Source of the DNA: Bolinopsis microptera | Lineage: Eukaryota > Ctenophora > Tentaculata > Lobata > Bolinopsidae | Length of the DNA: 60,000 bases | NCBI RefSeq assembly: GCF_026151205.1 | Contig: NC_087079.1 | Location: 2,949,730-3,009,729, forward strand | Direction: 5' to 3' | Shown here: piece by piece, positions 30,888 through 43,100 of the stretch | How the letters are laid out: each line of letters begins with the position of its first letter | Numbering within the stretch: position 1 is the first letter of the stretch | Position numbers and translations under genes: made by a program | The notes under the pieces: model-generated | Told to the model about the DNA's origin: nothing | Database searches by the model: none | What the model saw: only the letters and a program-made list of their open reading frames with translations

Positions 30888-31771
30888 TTGCCCGAATAAC
30901 TGGACACAAGCAGAAATTTGACGTAATAAACCAGTGTTATGACGTAATAATGCAATGCGTCAGAATCGTGATGTTACAGGTTCGATTCTCGTCGAGAGCC
31001 TGCTGATAGGTTAGTGTGATGACGTTGATGTAGATACGTCATTATAAAGATGCAGATTTGGAAGTATTTGAGTTTGTACGTAATAAGTAATCTGCAGACA
31101 AAATGTCTAGTAATGACAAGAAAAAGTATACACACGTTCACCCCCAAATAAGGAATAATCAAACGAGCTACTTCCGTGTGGGGTCGGCGTAACTGTGGGG
31201 GATGTGACAGTGTAGTTATTTGGTTGTCAGTGTTAGGTTTGTGTTGCTTCCTAGTGTCACCATCTTGTCTGTGTTTGCTTGTTTCGTTTCTGCTGTCGAG
31301 ACACTCGGAACTGCAAAAGGAGTCGGACAGGCGAGGAAGAGAAAAAGAGCAAACTGATGTAGGAGTACTACTTCGGCAGTGCAATACGGATGTGTTCAAC
31401 TTATCTGAAAGAAAAGAAGTCGGCACCGTCTTGTAACTTGCAAAGTAGTGTGACTCAATCTTGTGTTTACTCGTCGTTTCGTGTGAAGCTCCGTCTCTGC
31501 AAAGGGTGTTGGGCGAGAAATCCGGGAACTTGCCAGGAAATGGAATGACATGATCGGAACTACATCGGAAGTGCACTACAAGGTAAAATGACTTATCTGG
31601 AAGGAAAGAAGTTGACAGCAAGTTGGGCGGCCTCTTCTTCCAGGTTCCGGTGTGATCACGTGACCACAGATGAGTTGTAGTCGTTAACATTTCGTAGGAT
31701 TGGCGGGAGCAAAAGTTTTACAACGAAAGCCGCGCGCAACAAATATAATGTATATATACACATCTACTCCA
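30888..31771. other. Region without a recognised gene
   Basis: A 238-codon minus-strand ORF (30974-31690) has no domain and a low-complexity Ser/Thr/His/Arg content; I do not accept it as a gene. TGACGTAATAA-like motifs recur at 30918-30950. Near 30980 a B-box-like GGTTCGATTC is present without a matching A box. Confidence 0.4.
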
Positions 31772-32029
31772 TCATAGGGGCAGGGATGAGGTTATAAGAG
31801 ACTTCTGATAGTGGTGTCTCATATTTGCTGTCCATTTTTTTCCTCTGTACCCTCGTAGAGCTATGAGTGTGGTTCTTAACATAGCGAATCTTATTCTTGT
31901 CCTTACATGTCTTACCACATCGCAATACCTCTCTTTTCTTTTCCTGGCGATGAGGTCTGCCACTCTATTTAGAAACCGCGAGATTTTGGTCAAATTTTGG
32001 TGCACATATTTCTGGTGGGGCCAAACCAC
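31772..32029 (-). pseudogene. C-terminal fragment of an uncharacterised mobile-element protein
   Basis: About 85 codons with no ATG start, preceded by a stop. The core FLNRVADLIARKRKERY, followed by RTRIRFAMLRTTLIALRG, is very basic with regular hydrophobic spacing. I have an impression that similar Arg-rich C-terminal tails occur in uncharacterised invertebrate transposon proteins, but I cannot name the family. It ends at a stop after SLPL. No intact upstream part is present in the window. Confidence 0.4.
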
Positions 32030-32385
32030 ACTTTGAACCTACCATCCGAATTTCAAATGGGGCCATGGCTGTTTTTGCCCAGCTGCTTCCTTCACTCACG
32101 GTGGCTGTTCTTGGTGTTAGAAAACAAAACATTTAATTGAAAGAAAGATGGGAAAATGAAAATATTTAATTTTGGTAGCCTAGAAATAGAATGTGTCAAT
32201 AGTCCATCTCCTGTTTTATAATCAATAATACTTAAAAATTCGTGAACTATGTAAAATAGTAATACACAAAATCAAACTCTATACTCTAGTACTCTATAGC
32301 TTAAACTTAATTTATTTAATGTCAATGTTCAACTTGTACTATAAAGTGCTCTTTGAGATTTCATACTTTCCAGTTTCCATCTACA
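32030..32385. other. AT-rich non-coding region
   Basis: No ORF, RNA gene or repeat is seen. Confidence 0.45.
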
Positions 32386-32837
32386 TTACAAGACATATTT
32401 ATAACGTACGAAATGTGGCGGTTTCCCGAACATTTCGCCATATTTTCGGACCGCCAAAATTTCGGTCGTCGTAATAGAATCCGTCGCATTATCTTTTAGC
32501 TTATTTCAATGACTGTGCCTTCACTGCTTTATTTTGTTTCTAAAAAGTAATATCAAGTAAAATAAATAAATAAATTCTGGCATCTTGGGACAAATTATCA
32601 CCACACCAATGACGAATTGAATGTCATTGTCAAGCAATACAGTTTAAATTTGCATTAAAATACATGTATGTGCTAACATGAAAGTCTTACAGTCTTAATA
32701 CAGACTAAGTTTGAACATGATTTTACCGAATTTTTGTGACGTCCGAAATTTGACGGTTTTTGTTCAATTTCGCCATATTTTCGGACCGCCAAAATTTCGG
32801 TCGTCGCAAATTAGGCCGCCATAAATATGTCTTGTAA
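32386..32837. mobile_element. MITE with 17-bp perfect TIRs and internal duplicated hairpins
   Basis: TTACAAGACATATTTAT at 32386-32402 is exactly inverted at 32821-32837. Each end carries a diverged copy of the same internal block, including CGCCATATTTTCGGACCGCC followed by AAAATTTCGG, that itself folds back. No coding sequence and no obvious target duplication. Confidence 0.75.
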
Positions 32838-34197
32838 GGTAAGAGCCAATCGAATCAAGAAAAGATTGTTATATTAATGAAACAGTTAAATACCTGAATC
32901 ATAATCACCTTAATTCGCGGCGAGCCTTTTAAAAATTTAACCAATACTAAAAGATTACAAAATATAAATCCATCGAATCGTATCTAAGATATTGAAATGC
33001 TTTCAATCATATTTTTAAAAGTCTTTAGTCCCTAAATCAGCCGGTCTTATTTATGGATACTGGATAGCTTTATATATTTACGATCATGCTTTGAAGTTTA
33101 AGTTCATATATATGGATACTGGATAGCTTTATATATTTACGATCATGCTTTGAAATTAAAGTTCATATTCAATAAGCGAAGCATTAAATCCCGATAAAAC
33201 ACTGTTAAAGAGGTGTTTTATACCGTACAACCATTCTAGTCCATAACAAGTTTAGATGTTCATGTTCAAAGCACAAGTGGAGACAACGAGAATGGAGAAC
33301 AAAGCTAATTTCGCAGACTAATTTCGTAATCAGTATCGTGGGAAAATAGATTTAGTTAAAGATATTATTATTCAAGAGCTATTAATTGTGTGGGTTATAC
33401 TACATGGGTGAATTCTACATTATTACTAAATAAACGTTCTAAACAAGGGATAGATAAAAAACAACGCCCAAGTATAATCTTTCCCTAAAACAAATAACTA
33501 AATGTGAAAAAATGATTGTAATTTCTGCCAATATCTCTTATCGTAAGCAAAATTACGGAGATAATACACATCAAAAATATTATTCATATAAAGTCCAGTG
33601 TATTGATGGCAAAAATATTAATACGGGAAGAAAACGCTGGTCCATCAACACGACCACGCAAAACATGTCCTAACAATTCTTCGCCGACTACGTGCCACTT
33701 TTCTGACAATGGTTCAGTATTGCAGCGTTTATACAAGTTTTTGTCGGAGATGACTCCCGGGTAGTGGGTACTAGTACTACTTTGTATTCAAAACAGAGCG
33801 AAGATGTCTGCGGTGAACAACATCTAGTTTTCTGGGGACTACCCAGCAGGATGATCTTGTACATAAGAACTGATACGATTAAAGTATTCTACAGTTGACA
33901 GTATTAGACGTTTGTCATTTGTTTAGAGGCAGTTTATCACTCCAGGCTTTCTTGTAAGCTTGTACTTGTAGTTGTTGAAAGCAGCATAGCTCAGGTTAAC
34001 GCGAAGCTGAATATCAGCTTTGCTACACAAGACGGACCCTAGAGTGATACTTTTCCTCCATGCTCCATTCAACAGATTTTCTGTATAATTAGGTAATTTG
34101 GCAGTGCAGTACACCTCAAGATTGCCTATCAGACGTCTTGAACCGCTGTCCATTTTTATTTAAATCTTTTTATAAATTAACCCTTGTTAACTCCGCA

Positions 34198-34198
<1 letters not shown>
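32838..34198. other. AT-rich non-coding region with a 59-bp tandem duplication
   Basis: A 59-bp unit starting ATGGATACTGGATAGC occurs at 33053 and 33112. A 76-codon minus-strand ORF at 33923-34153 reads as a plausible globular sequence (LEVYCTAKLPNYTENLL) but has no recognised domain; it could be a fragment. Otherwise I see nothing. Confidence 0.45.
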
Positions 34199-34230
<32 letters not shown>

Positions 34231-34345
34231 GGGGGTTACCAATGGCATAATGGAGAATTGGCCAATAAAAATTTCCATTTATGCCATAAAAATGTATGCC
34301 ATTTGATGAATTTTATGCCATTTTTCTCCATTCTATGACATTGGT

Positions 34346-34395
<50 letters not shown>
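34199..34395. repeat. Fold-back element between a G30 run and a C49 run
   Basis: Thirty G (34199-34228) are followed by a ~118-bp imperfect palindrome (TTACCAATGGCATAATGGAG...CTCCATTCTATGACATTGGTA) and then 49 C (34347-34395). The whole 197 bp is an inverted repeat whose outer stem is pure G:C. ORFs across it are poly-Gly artefacts. Confidence 0.85.
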
Positions 34396-34399
<4 letters not shown>

Positions 34400-34767
34400 C
34401 ACCACACCCGCCTATTATATTTGAAAACACGCATTATAACATTGTCGTATGAAAGTATGAACTCTCTCTGCAGTCCAAATAGACCGCAATAAGTCCAATC
34501 CCCCCTAATAAGCTTATAGTATTATCTTGTGGCTAACCTAATTATGATTCATGTACCAACACTACATATTATGCAGTAATGGGAGGGAGAAAAAGAGAAC
34601 CATTTTATGTCAAATTTGTGGTACAAAACCATCAATTAAACCACTTACCACCGACCAATTTGAAAAATCTTATAATTCATTTGGCTTCGTCAGAGTTTTG
34701 TCAAAACTATACCGAAAAAACCAGTCCCGTAACTCTTACCGTTTTATTGATTAAGCCGCTCGGAAAT
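34396..34767. other. Non-coding spacer
   Basis: No credible gene. Two overlapping short ORFs near 34551-34812 run into the CA microsatellite and are not supported. Confidence 0.4.
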
Positions 34768-34851
34768 TACACACACACACACAGACAAACACACAGGCAA
34801 ACACACACATAAACACACACACACACACACAGACAAACACACACACACAGA

Positions 34852-34936
<85 letters not shown>
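34768..34936. repeat. (CA)n microsatellite
   Basis: Imperfect AC repeats with AGACAAAC interruptions, then ~77 bp of uninterrupted AC. Both strands appear open because of the dinucleotide composition. Confidence 0.97.
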
Positions 34937-34939
<3 letters not shown>

Positions 34940-35345
34940 TTATTGTTTAAGATAACTACAATTTAATATTCACGTTGCCATGGAAAAATGTTCTGTTGTT
35001 AGGCTAATCTTATATTATTAGTAATCTAGCTGATTGTAGAACTTAATGAAGTTTATTAATAACGCTGATAAACTTAAGCTCGTGGTTATTGAGTTATTGA
35101 CTATATTGAGCTTGTATAATGTACACGCGTCAAGTTAACCAAAATGATATTACCCTAGCTAGTGCACCATGTTCCATGTGTACACTATTCTTCTTAAGGC
35201 TGTGGAGTGAGCACGAGTTAATTGTTATGACACGTGCACACTCCACAGTAAGATGTGATTATTGTCCCAGCTGTGTACAACTTAACTCAGGTGAGGTACG
35301 TTGAAGAACACGTCATGATCTTAGGAGAATTAGGCCTAGGGCGCA
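34937..35345. other. Non-coding spacer
   Basis: AT-rich, no gene seen. GGCTGTGGAGTGAGCACGAG and the complementary CACGTGCACACTCCAC at 35199-35245 form an imperfect inverted repeat. Confidence 0.4.
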
Positions 35346-35715
35346 TGGCTTGAACCTTGAATCTGAAGCTTGAATCTGAAGCTTGAATCTGAAGCTTGAA
35401 TCCGAAGCTGGAATCTGAAGCTTGAATCTGAAGCTTGAATCTGAAGCTTGAATCTGAAGCTTGAATCTAAAGCTTGAATCTGAACCTTGAATCTGAACCT
35501 TGAATCTGAACCTTGAATCTGAAGCTTGAATCTGAAGCTTGAATCTGAAGCTTGAATCTGAAATTGCAGCTGAAGCTTGCAGCTGAAGCTGAAGCTTGAA
35601 GTTGAAGCTGAAGCTTGAAGTTGAAGCTTGAATCTGAAGCTTGCAGCTGAAGCTGAAGCTAATTGAAGTTGAAGCTTGAATCTGAAGCTTGAAGCTAAGG
35701 CTTGAACCTGAGGCT
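35346..35715. repeat. 13-bp minisatellite containing HindIII-like AAGCTT
   Basis: The unit GAATCTGAAGCTT is tandemly repeated about 28 times, with GCAGCTGAAGCTT, GAAGTTGAAGCTT and GAACCTTGAATCT variants increasing towards the right end. The minus-strand ORF through it (FRFKLQIQA repeats) is a by-product. Confidence 0.9.
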
Positions 35716-36335
35716 TGACTCTGAGGGTGGAGTGATAGAACAGGCCAAAAATAGAGCCTGAGGTGCGGCTAATCCTTGCCGAGTTCGGGATTAAACCCCA
35801 ACTTGGTGCTGCGATAAAACTCACGCTAAACCCCACATCAGGATTTAATTCTAATCCGCAACTTGAAACTGGGGATTAGCCTCAGGTGTGATTAATCCTC
35901 AGCTCAGGTTTTAAGTTGTAATTCTGACATCCATACATGGTCAGGGACCATCCAATATCCATATATGGTTAGGGACAAAAGGATTTCCCAAAAAAGGAAT
36001 AATCGGCCTTGTTTATGACTATGAGTCAGTTCATAATTGATTGTTGATAATTCTCCGGACACTCATGTCTGTGAGTGTGAGCTGCTTCTTTTGTTGTGGC
36101 ACCGCGACATGCCAAACTAGGCAAAATCGCGGAGTAAATCTAGAAATAAATCGCGGCGAAAGATAATGTATTTGCAGAGCAAAGTAAGATGTCATATATT
36201 CGTTAACTAGCTCGTTAGTCTAGTTAGATTAGCTATAAATATTGAGCAGAGAATGCTTTAAGATCTTCCATAAAGTTCCTCCCAGCTCGCCAGACTTCCT
36301 ATTTAGTATTTACAGTGAGATAACTATATAAGTAT
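35716..36335. other. Non-coding region
   Basis: A GGCTAATCCTTGCCGAG-type segment and its approximate reverse complement (GGGGATTAGCCTCAGGTG) at 35750-35890 suggest a small fold-back. The duplicated CATATATGGT-like motif near 35930-35970 is short. No gene is seen. Confidence 0.4.
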
Positions 36336-36567
36336 AGATGTCAGTGCAATACCTCTATAGTCATCTACTTTGGTCAAATTCCCTTTTTTTAGAACAGGCA
36401 CGATGTTTAAGTGCTTCCATTGGTCAGGGACATCACCATTAACTAACCTCACCAGAACGGAACAAATAAACCATGTTTACAATGAGATAACATCACGTGA
36501 TCGAATCACGTGTTTTTATAACAAAGCTAGAGATTAATGGGTAAGGAGACTGCTTTTCATGTGTGTG
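36336..36567 (-). pseudogene. Short RTE-type LINE fragment, duplicate of 45273-45506
   Basis: The segment is nearly identical to 45273-45506. On the minus strand its left half encodes part of an RTE-type reverse transcriptase (RLVNGDVPDQWKHLNIVPVL). Its right half is the same non-coding flank, containing ATCACGTGATCGAATCACGT. The two copies diverge sharply at both edges, so this is a segmental duplication or two insertions of one chimeric repeat. Confidence 0.75.
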
Positions 36568-38164
36568 GGAGGACGAGTACGTTTAGAAACTTGTTAAGAA
36601 TGTGTACAGTGTAGTGCGTGATCAGCAATTCCAGAACATGTAAGACTATTGTCCCTGGATCCTTGAGTCTCTCCCGATCGGCAACAATTAACACAACATT
36701 CAGCAGCTCAATGTGCAATAATAAATAAAATAATAAACCCTATAAAGGAACCAGGATGTATCACATTCTTTCCAGATTCATAGGTAGCGATCATAGCAGT
36801 CAGGCCCCACGTGATCAAATCTATATTAGTACTACTACTAGACGGGATTAAACTACCTGAACATTACCAGAAAACCAACAAAAAATGTTAGGCTCATAAT
36901 GATCAGGGTATATAATATAATAGCATTGTCCGTGGAGAAAATTGGTTTCCAGGAATCCACTTTCAGTTTTACAAGCATTTCTTAACCCACTCTCACTCGC
37001 CTGTTGAGTGCTGAAGTAACCTTGTTGGCCAAGTAACCTTGTTGGCCACTAGACATAAAATGATCCCCTTGTGTTAGTCCTCATCAACTAACACGCCTTG
37101 CTACTGCAAGAAGAGACGACGGGTGGGGTGCCTAGTCTGAGCATGGCTTCCACAGCCCCGCCCGCTCTGGGTTGGCTAGCCAGCAAACTGCAGGGATCAC
37201 TCACTCCATCCCCCCTGTTGTTTCTGGACCCACTAGCAACCTCAGAGTGACCTCCACGTTGGTAGGGGATGGAAACTGCCCCTCATTGTCCGGCAGGCTA
37301 AACGTCGTCTGGCTGGATCAGATCAAATACCAGCACATACCTGGCCTCTCTCCACTCCACCTCACTCACACAGGAGCCCGGCAAGCTCTTTTCCGCTACG
37401 GACAGTAGAATATCAAAACGACCCAGCCATGGACAAATGGTACCTAAAACCCACAAATGCCAAAACAGTACAATAGCTCGTCAATGAACAGAGAGAACAG
37501 CAAAAGGGGTCTACCGAAAAAACGGAACGCGCGGATAAAAACATAAATAGTGAAGAAAGACACTAATTTCTCACCAAACTGATGCGCGCGCGACCAAACA
37601 AATCACGTGATCAACACGAGACAACTACCAACAGATAACATAACATTAGCACCCACTCAAGCGATTTGATCTATACATCCACACTCCGTGTAAGACGCAA
37701 TGAATAACCCCATCTTACACTTAACCCCGCAGTGGAAGCCAGACAGAAGAGATTGAAGTAACCACGATTTCTAGACAGTCACACACGGCTAATTAACTCG
37801 ACTTAAATCCGCAACCAGTTACACCAATCTCGGTAAAACAAATCGTTCATTTCAATTTATCTCTTATCTCGTTACGTACTATTGCACCAGCGTATATGAA
37901 AACTTTCTCAGATAATACACCTTATTATTACTTCGAATTCTTAACAGTCGTTTCGTTTCTTAGTGCCAGCCTATATGATAAACTTCCCCACCGTCTCTAA
38001 TTTCTCAGTAGTATCATAGCGGACACTTTAGTCGTAGCTAAACGAATATCGCACGACCTTTTCCGTTATAGCCTTTCCAACAGATTGGAACAGCAGTTGT
38101 AATTTAAACCTCGATCACTATATACATCATCCACAATGTAAAATTCAAACTTCTAACTACTCAG
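36568..38164 (+). other. Upstream region of the four-exon gene; one 5' monomer
   Basis: Mostly non-coding. The motif TTCCGCTACGGACAGTAGA occurs at 37391-37409 and recurs three times before the LINE ORF2 (40062-40144), so both transcription units share a 5' sequence. The 78-codon ORF at 37172-37408 precedes it and is not recognised. At the right edge TTCTAACTACTCAG (38151-38164) is a near-consensus branch point plus 3' splice site, five bases before the ATG of the next gene. Confidence 0.5.
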
Positions 38165-39330
38165 GTAACATGTTCAACAACAAGAGGAAACGGAACAGTG
38201 AGGGCAATAACGCCCCGAAACCCAAACTTACTGCTATTGAAAGGGCGGAAAGGGACAAGCAGACTGAATCGAACTCCGCCGGATCCAGAAAGATAGTGCT
38301 ATTCTTATTCCATGAAACATACCTAAAATTAGAAAAACCGGATTTCAAGAGAATGAGAGGAATCATTTTAGAAAAAGCGGTTAGTACCCACAAACTTTAG
38401 TGAATTTGATTCTTTCAACAAAACTCAACTAAAATCAAGCGTACAACCTTCAAATCTCAAGTTAATAAGAAAGCCATCCCCACTCTCACAAAACCTTTCA
38501 GCTCGCCCCCGAAAATCAAGAAATCAAGATAAAGGACACAGTGAATGTTCCGGGTGCTAGATCACTGAAACTAGACTTGATAGACGAGAAATCCGCCAGA
38601 CTGATGCAGGAGCTCATCACAAAGCTCAACAACCAGTGGAACTTCTTTTCTCCGGCTATAGACATCACTCCACAGATAACGAGAATCAAAATGTACATAA
38701 ACGGGGATTGTCCGGAAACTTTTCTAAAGGACAAAGCGTCAATTCAAGTACTCCTAAACGGGTCACTCGGTAAGTCCCTCTAAAAACTGAAAATTCAGGA
38801 TGTCGATTTCAAAATCGTAAACTTCCAAGAATTCAAATACCTCAATAGCTCACACCCTACCTAATACCAAAAAGCTCACACCCTTGTCCATCAGGTAAAT
38901 TTATGAGTCCCAACGATTTTGGCACTGAACGACCCCCAGTATGGGCAGTTAAAAAGAATGGGAACCCCTTTACTATCCTACATGTAGGCGCTAAAAGGAT
39001 AGAAAGCGTTGAATTCCGTCTGAAAGCAACACGAGACCCATACCTCTGCTCTCTCCCAGGGGCCAGGATTGAAACGAAGGTTTGTCCCTCACTACCCACT
39101 AAAGTTCAGAGAAAATCACTTAAAACGCCCGATTTACCATGTTAACTACAACAAAATTTAAAAATTTAAATAACAAAACACAAACCCAGGTGGACACAGT
39201 AACTGAACAAGAACTACAAGAAAAGACGGACCAGGATCTCCAAATATCTGCTGATAAGAAGAACGACGACATCACAACTTCACCCAGATAAAGCGCATAA
39301 ACCGAAATAAAATAGAGACTGAGCAATGGG
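38165..39330 (+). CDS. Four-exon gene, 254-residue protein of unknown function (possible LINE ORF1)
   Basis: Coding exons are 38170-38379, 38502-38769, 38895-39079 and 39190-39291. Introns of 122, 125 and 110 nt have GTTAGT/TTTCAG, GTAAGT/CATCAG and GTTTGT/ACCCAG ends. Each intron contains in-frame stops, and each junction keeps frame (phases 0, 1, 0), giving 255 codons including TAA. AATAAA follows near 39309. The protein starts MFNNKRKRN, has a basic N-terminus, a middle with ITRIKMYINGDCPETFLKDK, then NPFTILHVGAKRIESVEF, and an acidic/Lys-rich tail. I recognise no family. Its place 880 bp upstream of a same-strand LINE ORF2 suggests ORF1, but introns are unexpected there; a host gene is equally possible. 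An acceptor lies immediately 5' of the ATG, so an upstream exon or trans-spliced leader is likely. Confidence 0.65.
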
Positions 39331-40061
39331 GGCAGTAAATCTAAAATATTCCTCCTGTACCAAACTGTTTTGGAATTTGAACTTGTTTTTAAAGGGAATA
39401 TTCACTTTCTTGAACATAACAATTGAAGATTTTTAAGAAAAATTTTAACTCTTAATTTTTAACCTATGGTATTACTTCTGATTTATACTTCATGACTCCA
39501 GAATTCTATCTCACTTGTCCAAAACAACGTGAATGAAACTAAACCGTTGAATCCAAAACTTACAACTTAAGCTTACAAACAAGTACAACTAAAAGAATAA
39601 AACCCTACGTCTGTGTCGTCTGCATCTTCTATCAACGATAACAGATAAGCCGACAGCCTCAAAATGAAAACATAAAAAAGTAAAGTCTCACATTTTTCGC
39701 AACGAGCCAAAACTCCACCTATCTCTAAACTAAGCAGGAAAAAGTAAACAAGCAGGAACAGAAATCAAAACACTGACTCTTCTAAGAAAAATAATAATAA
39801 CAACACAACACCATAAAATCTCTTTTTAAAAAATACCCCATCTCTAACGCGCACAACAAGGTAGCGCCGCGCACCTTGACAAATGATCCAAAAATGAAAA
39901 ACCTCCGCAAGCAATCTCCATCAGAGCAGAAACGCATCTGAGCGCGAAAACCTCCACTCTTGCTCCTTGTTTAGTGACGACAGTCGATTCTCAGTTTGTA
40001 CCCGACTAAAGCAACTCACAATAGACTGCTACTCCCTCTCTTCCCCGGTAAGTATACGTTA
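39331..40061 (+). other. AT-rich spacer between the four-exon gene and LINE ORF2
   Basis: No ORF. A good splice donor, CCCCG|GTAAGTATACG, lies at 40047/40048, at the end of a C/T-rich segment, so a 5' exon of the ORF2 transcript may end here. Confidence 0.45.
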
Positions 40062-40144
40062 TTCCGCTACGGACAGTAGAACTAAATTCGATTTTCCGCT
40101 ACGGACAGTAGATCAAAATTCGATATTCCGCTACGGACAGTAGA
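40062..40144 (+). promoter_or_regulatory. Three 32-bp monomers upstream of LINE ORF2
   Basis: TTCCGCTACGGACAGTAGA starts at 40062, 40094 and 40126, a strict 32-bp period, and a fourth copy lies at 37391. Each copy contains CTAC-GGACA-GTAG, a small hairpin. Tandem 5' monomers drive transcription in some LINEs (mouse L1 is the known example), so a promoter role is plausible but inferred. Confidence 0.6.
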
Positions 40145-40170
40145 CCCAAAACCCCCGAATAAATCCCAAA

Positions 40171-43100
40171 ATGGGAAAACGAACCGCACGTACCGATGCG
40201 TATAACTTAAACGGCAAAACCCCTCAGAATAAGAAGAGAGTTTCCCAACGCCAGAATGTCAATCCCTCAACTAAAGAGAAAGGTAAGGAAAGCTACTTTA
40301 CTAACGTTAAACAAATTAATCTACAAAAGAAAAAAGTCGCTTGCATGAATTACTACCAGGAACTATCACCATACGAAATCATGTTAACACAAGAGCCTTA
40401 CGCTGTTAAAAACAAAATATGCTTCGTTCCAACTACTCATAAGGCTTTCAGTGCTTACTGCCATGAGAAAACACCAAGAGCCGCCATCCTGCTACCACTA
40501 GAACTAAGCAAATTATCATTCATTATGGGGAACTTCTCAAATAGAGACATAATAACTGTCAAATCCAACATCATATCAAAGAAAGGAGTTATATTCACTT
40601 CAATTTATATGGCCCTAGAGAAGAACGAACAAAAAATTGAACCATCTACCCTCAATAAATTCAAGGAACTAACCATCTATGCAAAACAGAACAATATCCC
40701 CCTCATACTGGGATCTGACTCCAACGGCCACCACACTCTTTGGAATAGCTACAAAGAAACGGAAAGAGGAAGGATCATCAGTAACCTCATCAATGAACTA
40801 GATCTAAAAATACAAAACACAGGGAACTCACCCACCTTCGTGAACACTCGAGGTCACAAAAGCAGAATAGACATCACCATGACAAATAACTTCTCAAACA
40901 ACCTCATAAAAAACTGGAAAGTCCACGAAGAAGTATCGCTATCAGACCACAAACTGATCAGTTTCCAAGTCGATCTAGGAAACAACAAAACCAGCTACAG
41001 AAGATGCTACGAGAAAGCAAACTGGAACGACTTCAGAACCAAAGTTGAATCTAAGCTAAAGGAGAATCCCTTCAACTACAAAACAAAACCTGGATCTCTC
41101 GATAAAAATATGAATTTCATTAACAACATCCTACAAAAGACACTTGATGAAATCTGCCCCCGGACCAAAATCATCCATAAATCCAAAACACCGTGGAACG
41201 ATAACCTAGAAAAACTGAAAATTAATACCAAGAAAGCGAAAAACAAAACCCTCCGGAATCCAGAACAACCAAAACTCAGACAAGAACTGACAACTCAAGA
41301 AAGAGACTATAGAAGAGAAATCCAAAATGTAGAAAGACAGGGCTGGAGAGACTTCTGCTCAGAGGAGAAGAGCAAGAAAAAGCTTGCTAAATTCCCCAAA
41401 CCTAAACAAAAGGACTGGGAGATACTCCATACTTTGAAAAAAGAAAACGGAGAATTCACAAAAACGTCAGAGGAAACGCTAGGTTACTTTGCAAATCACC
41501 ACTTCCCCATATCAAATGAAGATTTACTTAACCCTCTCCAACACCAAGAAAACATCTCAGGAGAAATCATCAATGAATGTGCCTATAAGAAAGCTATCAG
41601 CTCTCTACAGCCTAAAAAAGCACCAGGACCCGACAAAATTAGAAACGAGATGATAATCCACTGTAAAGACTTACTGAAAGACCCACTCTTACACATATTC
41701 AAACAATGTCTGGAGACTGCTCGCTCCCCAAAAGCCTGGAACAAAAACGGAAGCATTATATTAGCAAAACCATTCAAAGATGATTACTCCAACCCAAGAG
41801 CATTCAGAATCATCAGCCTGACATCCAATGTACAAAAACTTCTAGAAAAAATCATTCTTATATATCTAGAAGAAAAAGTGAAAATCGACAAAAGACTGAC
41901 AAAAAATCAATATGGATTCAGGAAAAGAAAGGGGACCGAAGCTGCCCTTCACAAACTGACTAGACGGATTGAAGATGCGATAGCAAACGGACAATACGCA
42001 CTCGGAATATTCCTGGATATAGAATCCGCATTCGACAAATTAAAATTCAACTCAATCCGAAATGCGATGCTAAAAATAGAAATCCCCAAAACAATTATAA
42101 ACTGGATTTACTACATGCTCTCAAACCGAGAAATCACTCTAGAACTACACGGCAGAACAATCAAAAGAAACATCTTCAGAGGTTGTCCTCAAGGAGCCAT
42201 CCTATCACCCCTCCTCTGGAACCTAACCCTGAACACACTTCTCGAAAGGGACGATCTAAACCCAGACTTCCTGCAAGCATTTGCAGATGACCTAGCGATA
42301 ATAATAAAAGGTATTGACATATCTCTCACCATGAGAGATATAGCTAAACATTATCTAAAAACAATCAACAGATGGTGTAACGAAAACGGTGTAAAACTCA
42401 GCATTCTGAAAACTACCACAATTATATTCTCACCAATCAACAAAAAATACAAATTTGAACCAATAACCCTGGGAAACTCTACTTTCAAAGTGGAAAAAGA
42501 GGTAAAATACCTGGGAGTCACACTGGACAAACACCTCAGATGGAATGTTCACATAAAACAAAAAACCAATGCAGCAATGAAACTTCTAATGGCCTGCAAA
42601 TCTTACATCGGTAAAACATGGGGAGTATCCCCCCCTAGAATGAGATGGATCTATAACCAAGTTATCCTCCCCACACTAGGATACGCTTGCTTCCTCTGGA
42701 TCCACCGAATGAAGAATGTAAATCAACTGCTGCACATGCTAGAAAAAGTACAAAAATTTGCAACACTTCAAATAACGGGAGGTTTCTCCACCACTCCGAA
42801 AATTACACTGGACAGCCTAGCAGGCATTATGCCTATTGAAATTAAATTACATAACATCGCAACAAAAACAGCATTAAGATTATACACGAACAAATGCTGG
42901 TACCCGGACACCAACCTGGGATGTAAGAAATCCTATATCTCACATGCCAGACAACTTGACAAAGAAATTCAACCTCTGAAATATTATCTGGACAGTCCTC
43001 TAAATGAACAGACTCAACCACAAAACATCGTAAGAAGTTTCACCATATCAGAAGAGGAAATCAACGACCCAAAACTATGCGAGCCAGAAGAGAACACGAT

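Noticed and set aside
30955-31010. tRNA-derived SINE or tRNA gene (GGTTCGATTC B-box-like)
   Set aside because: No A box or cloverleaf at the right distance, and the T-stem has mismatches.
30974-31690. 238-codon minus-strand ORF
   Set aside because: No domain, no signal, low-complexity basic/Ser/Thr content, and unrelated ORFs on the other strand; length is within chance.
34138-34430. Poly-Gly ORFs on both strands
   Set aside because: They are translations of the G30 and C49 runs.
35336-35836. 166-codon minus-strand ORF with KLQIQASDSSFRF repeats
   Set aside because: It follows the 13-bp minisatellite in one frame and has no independent support.
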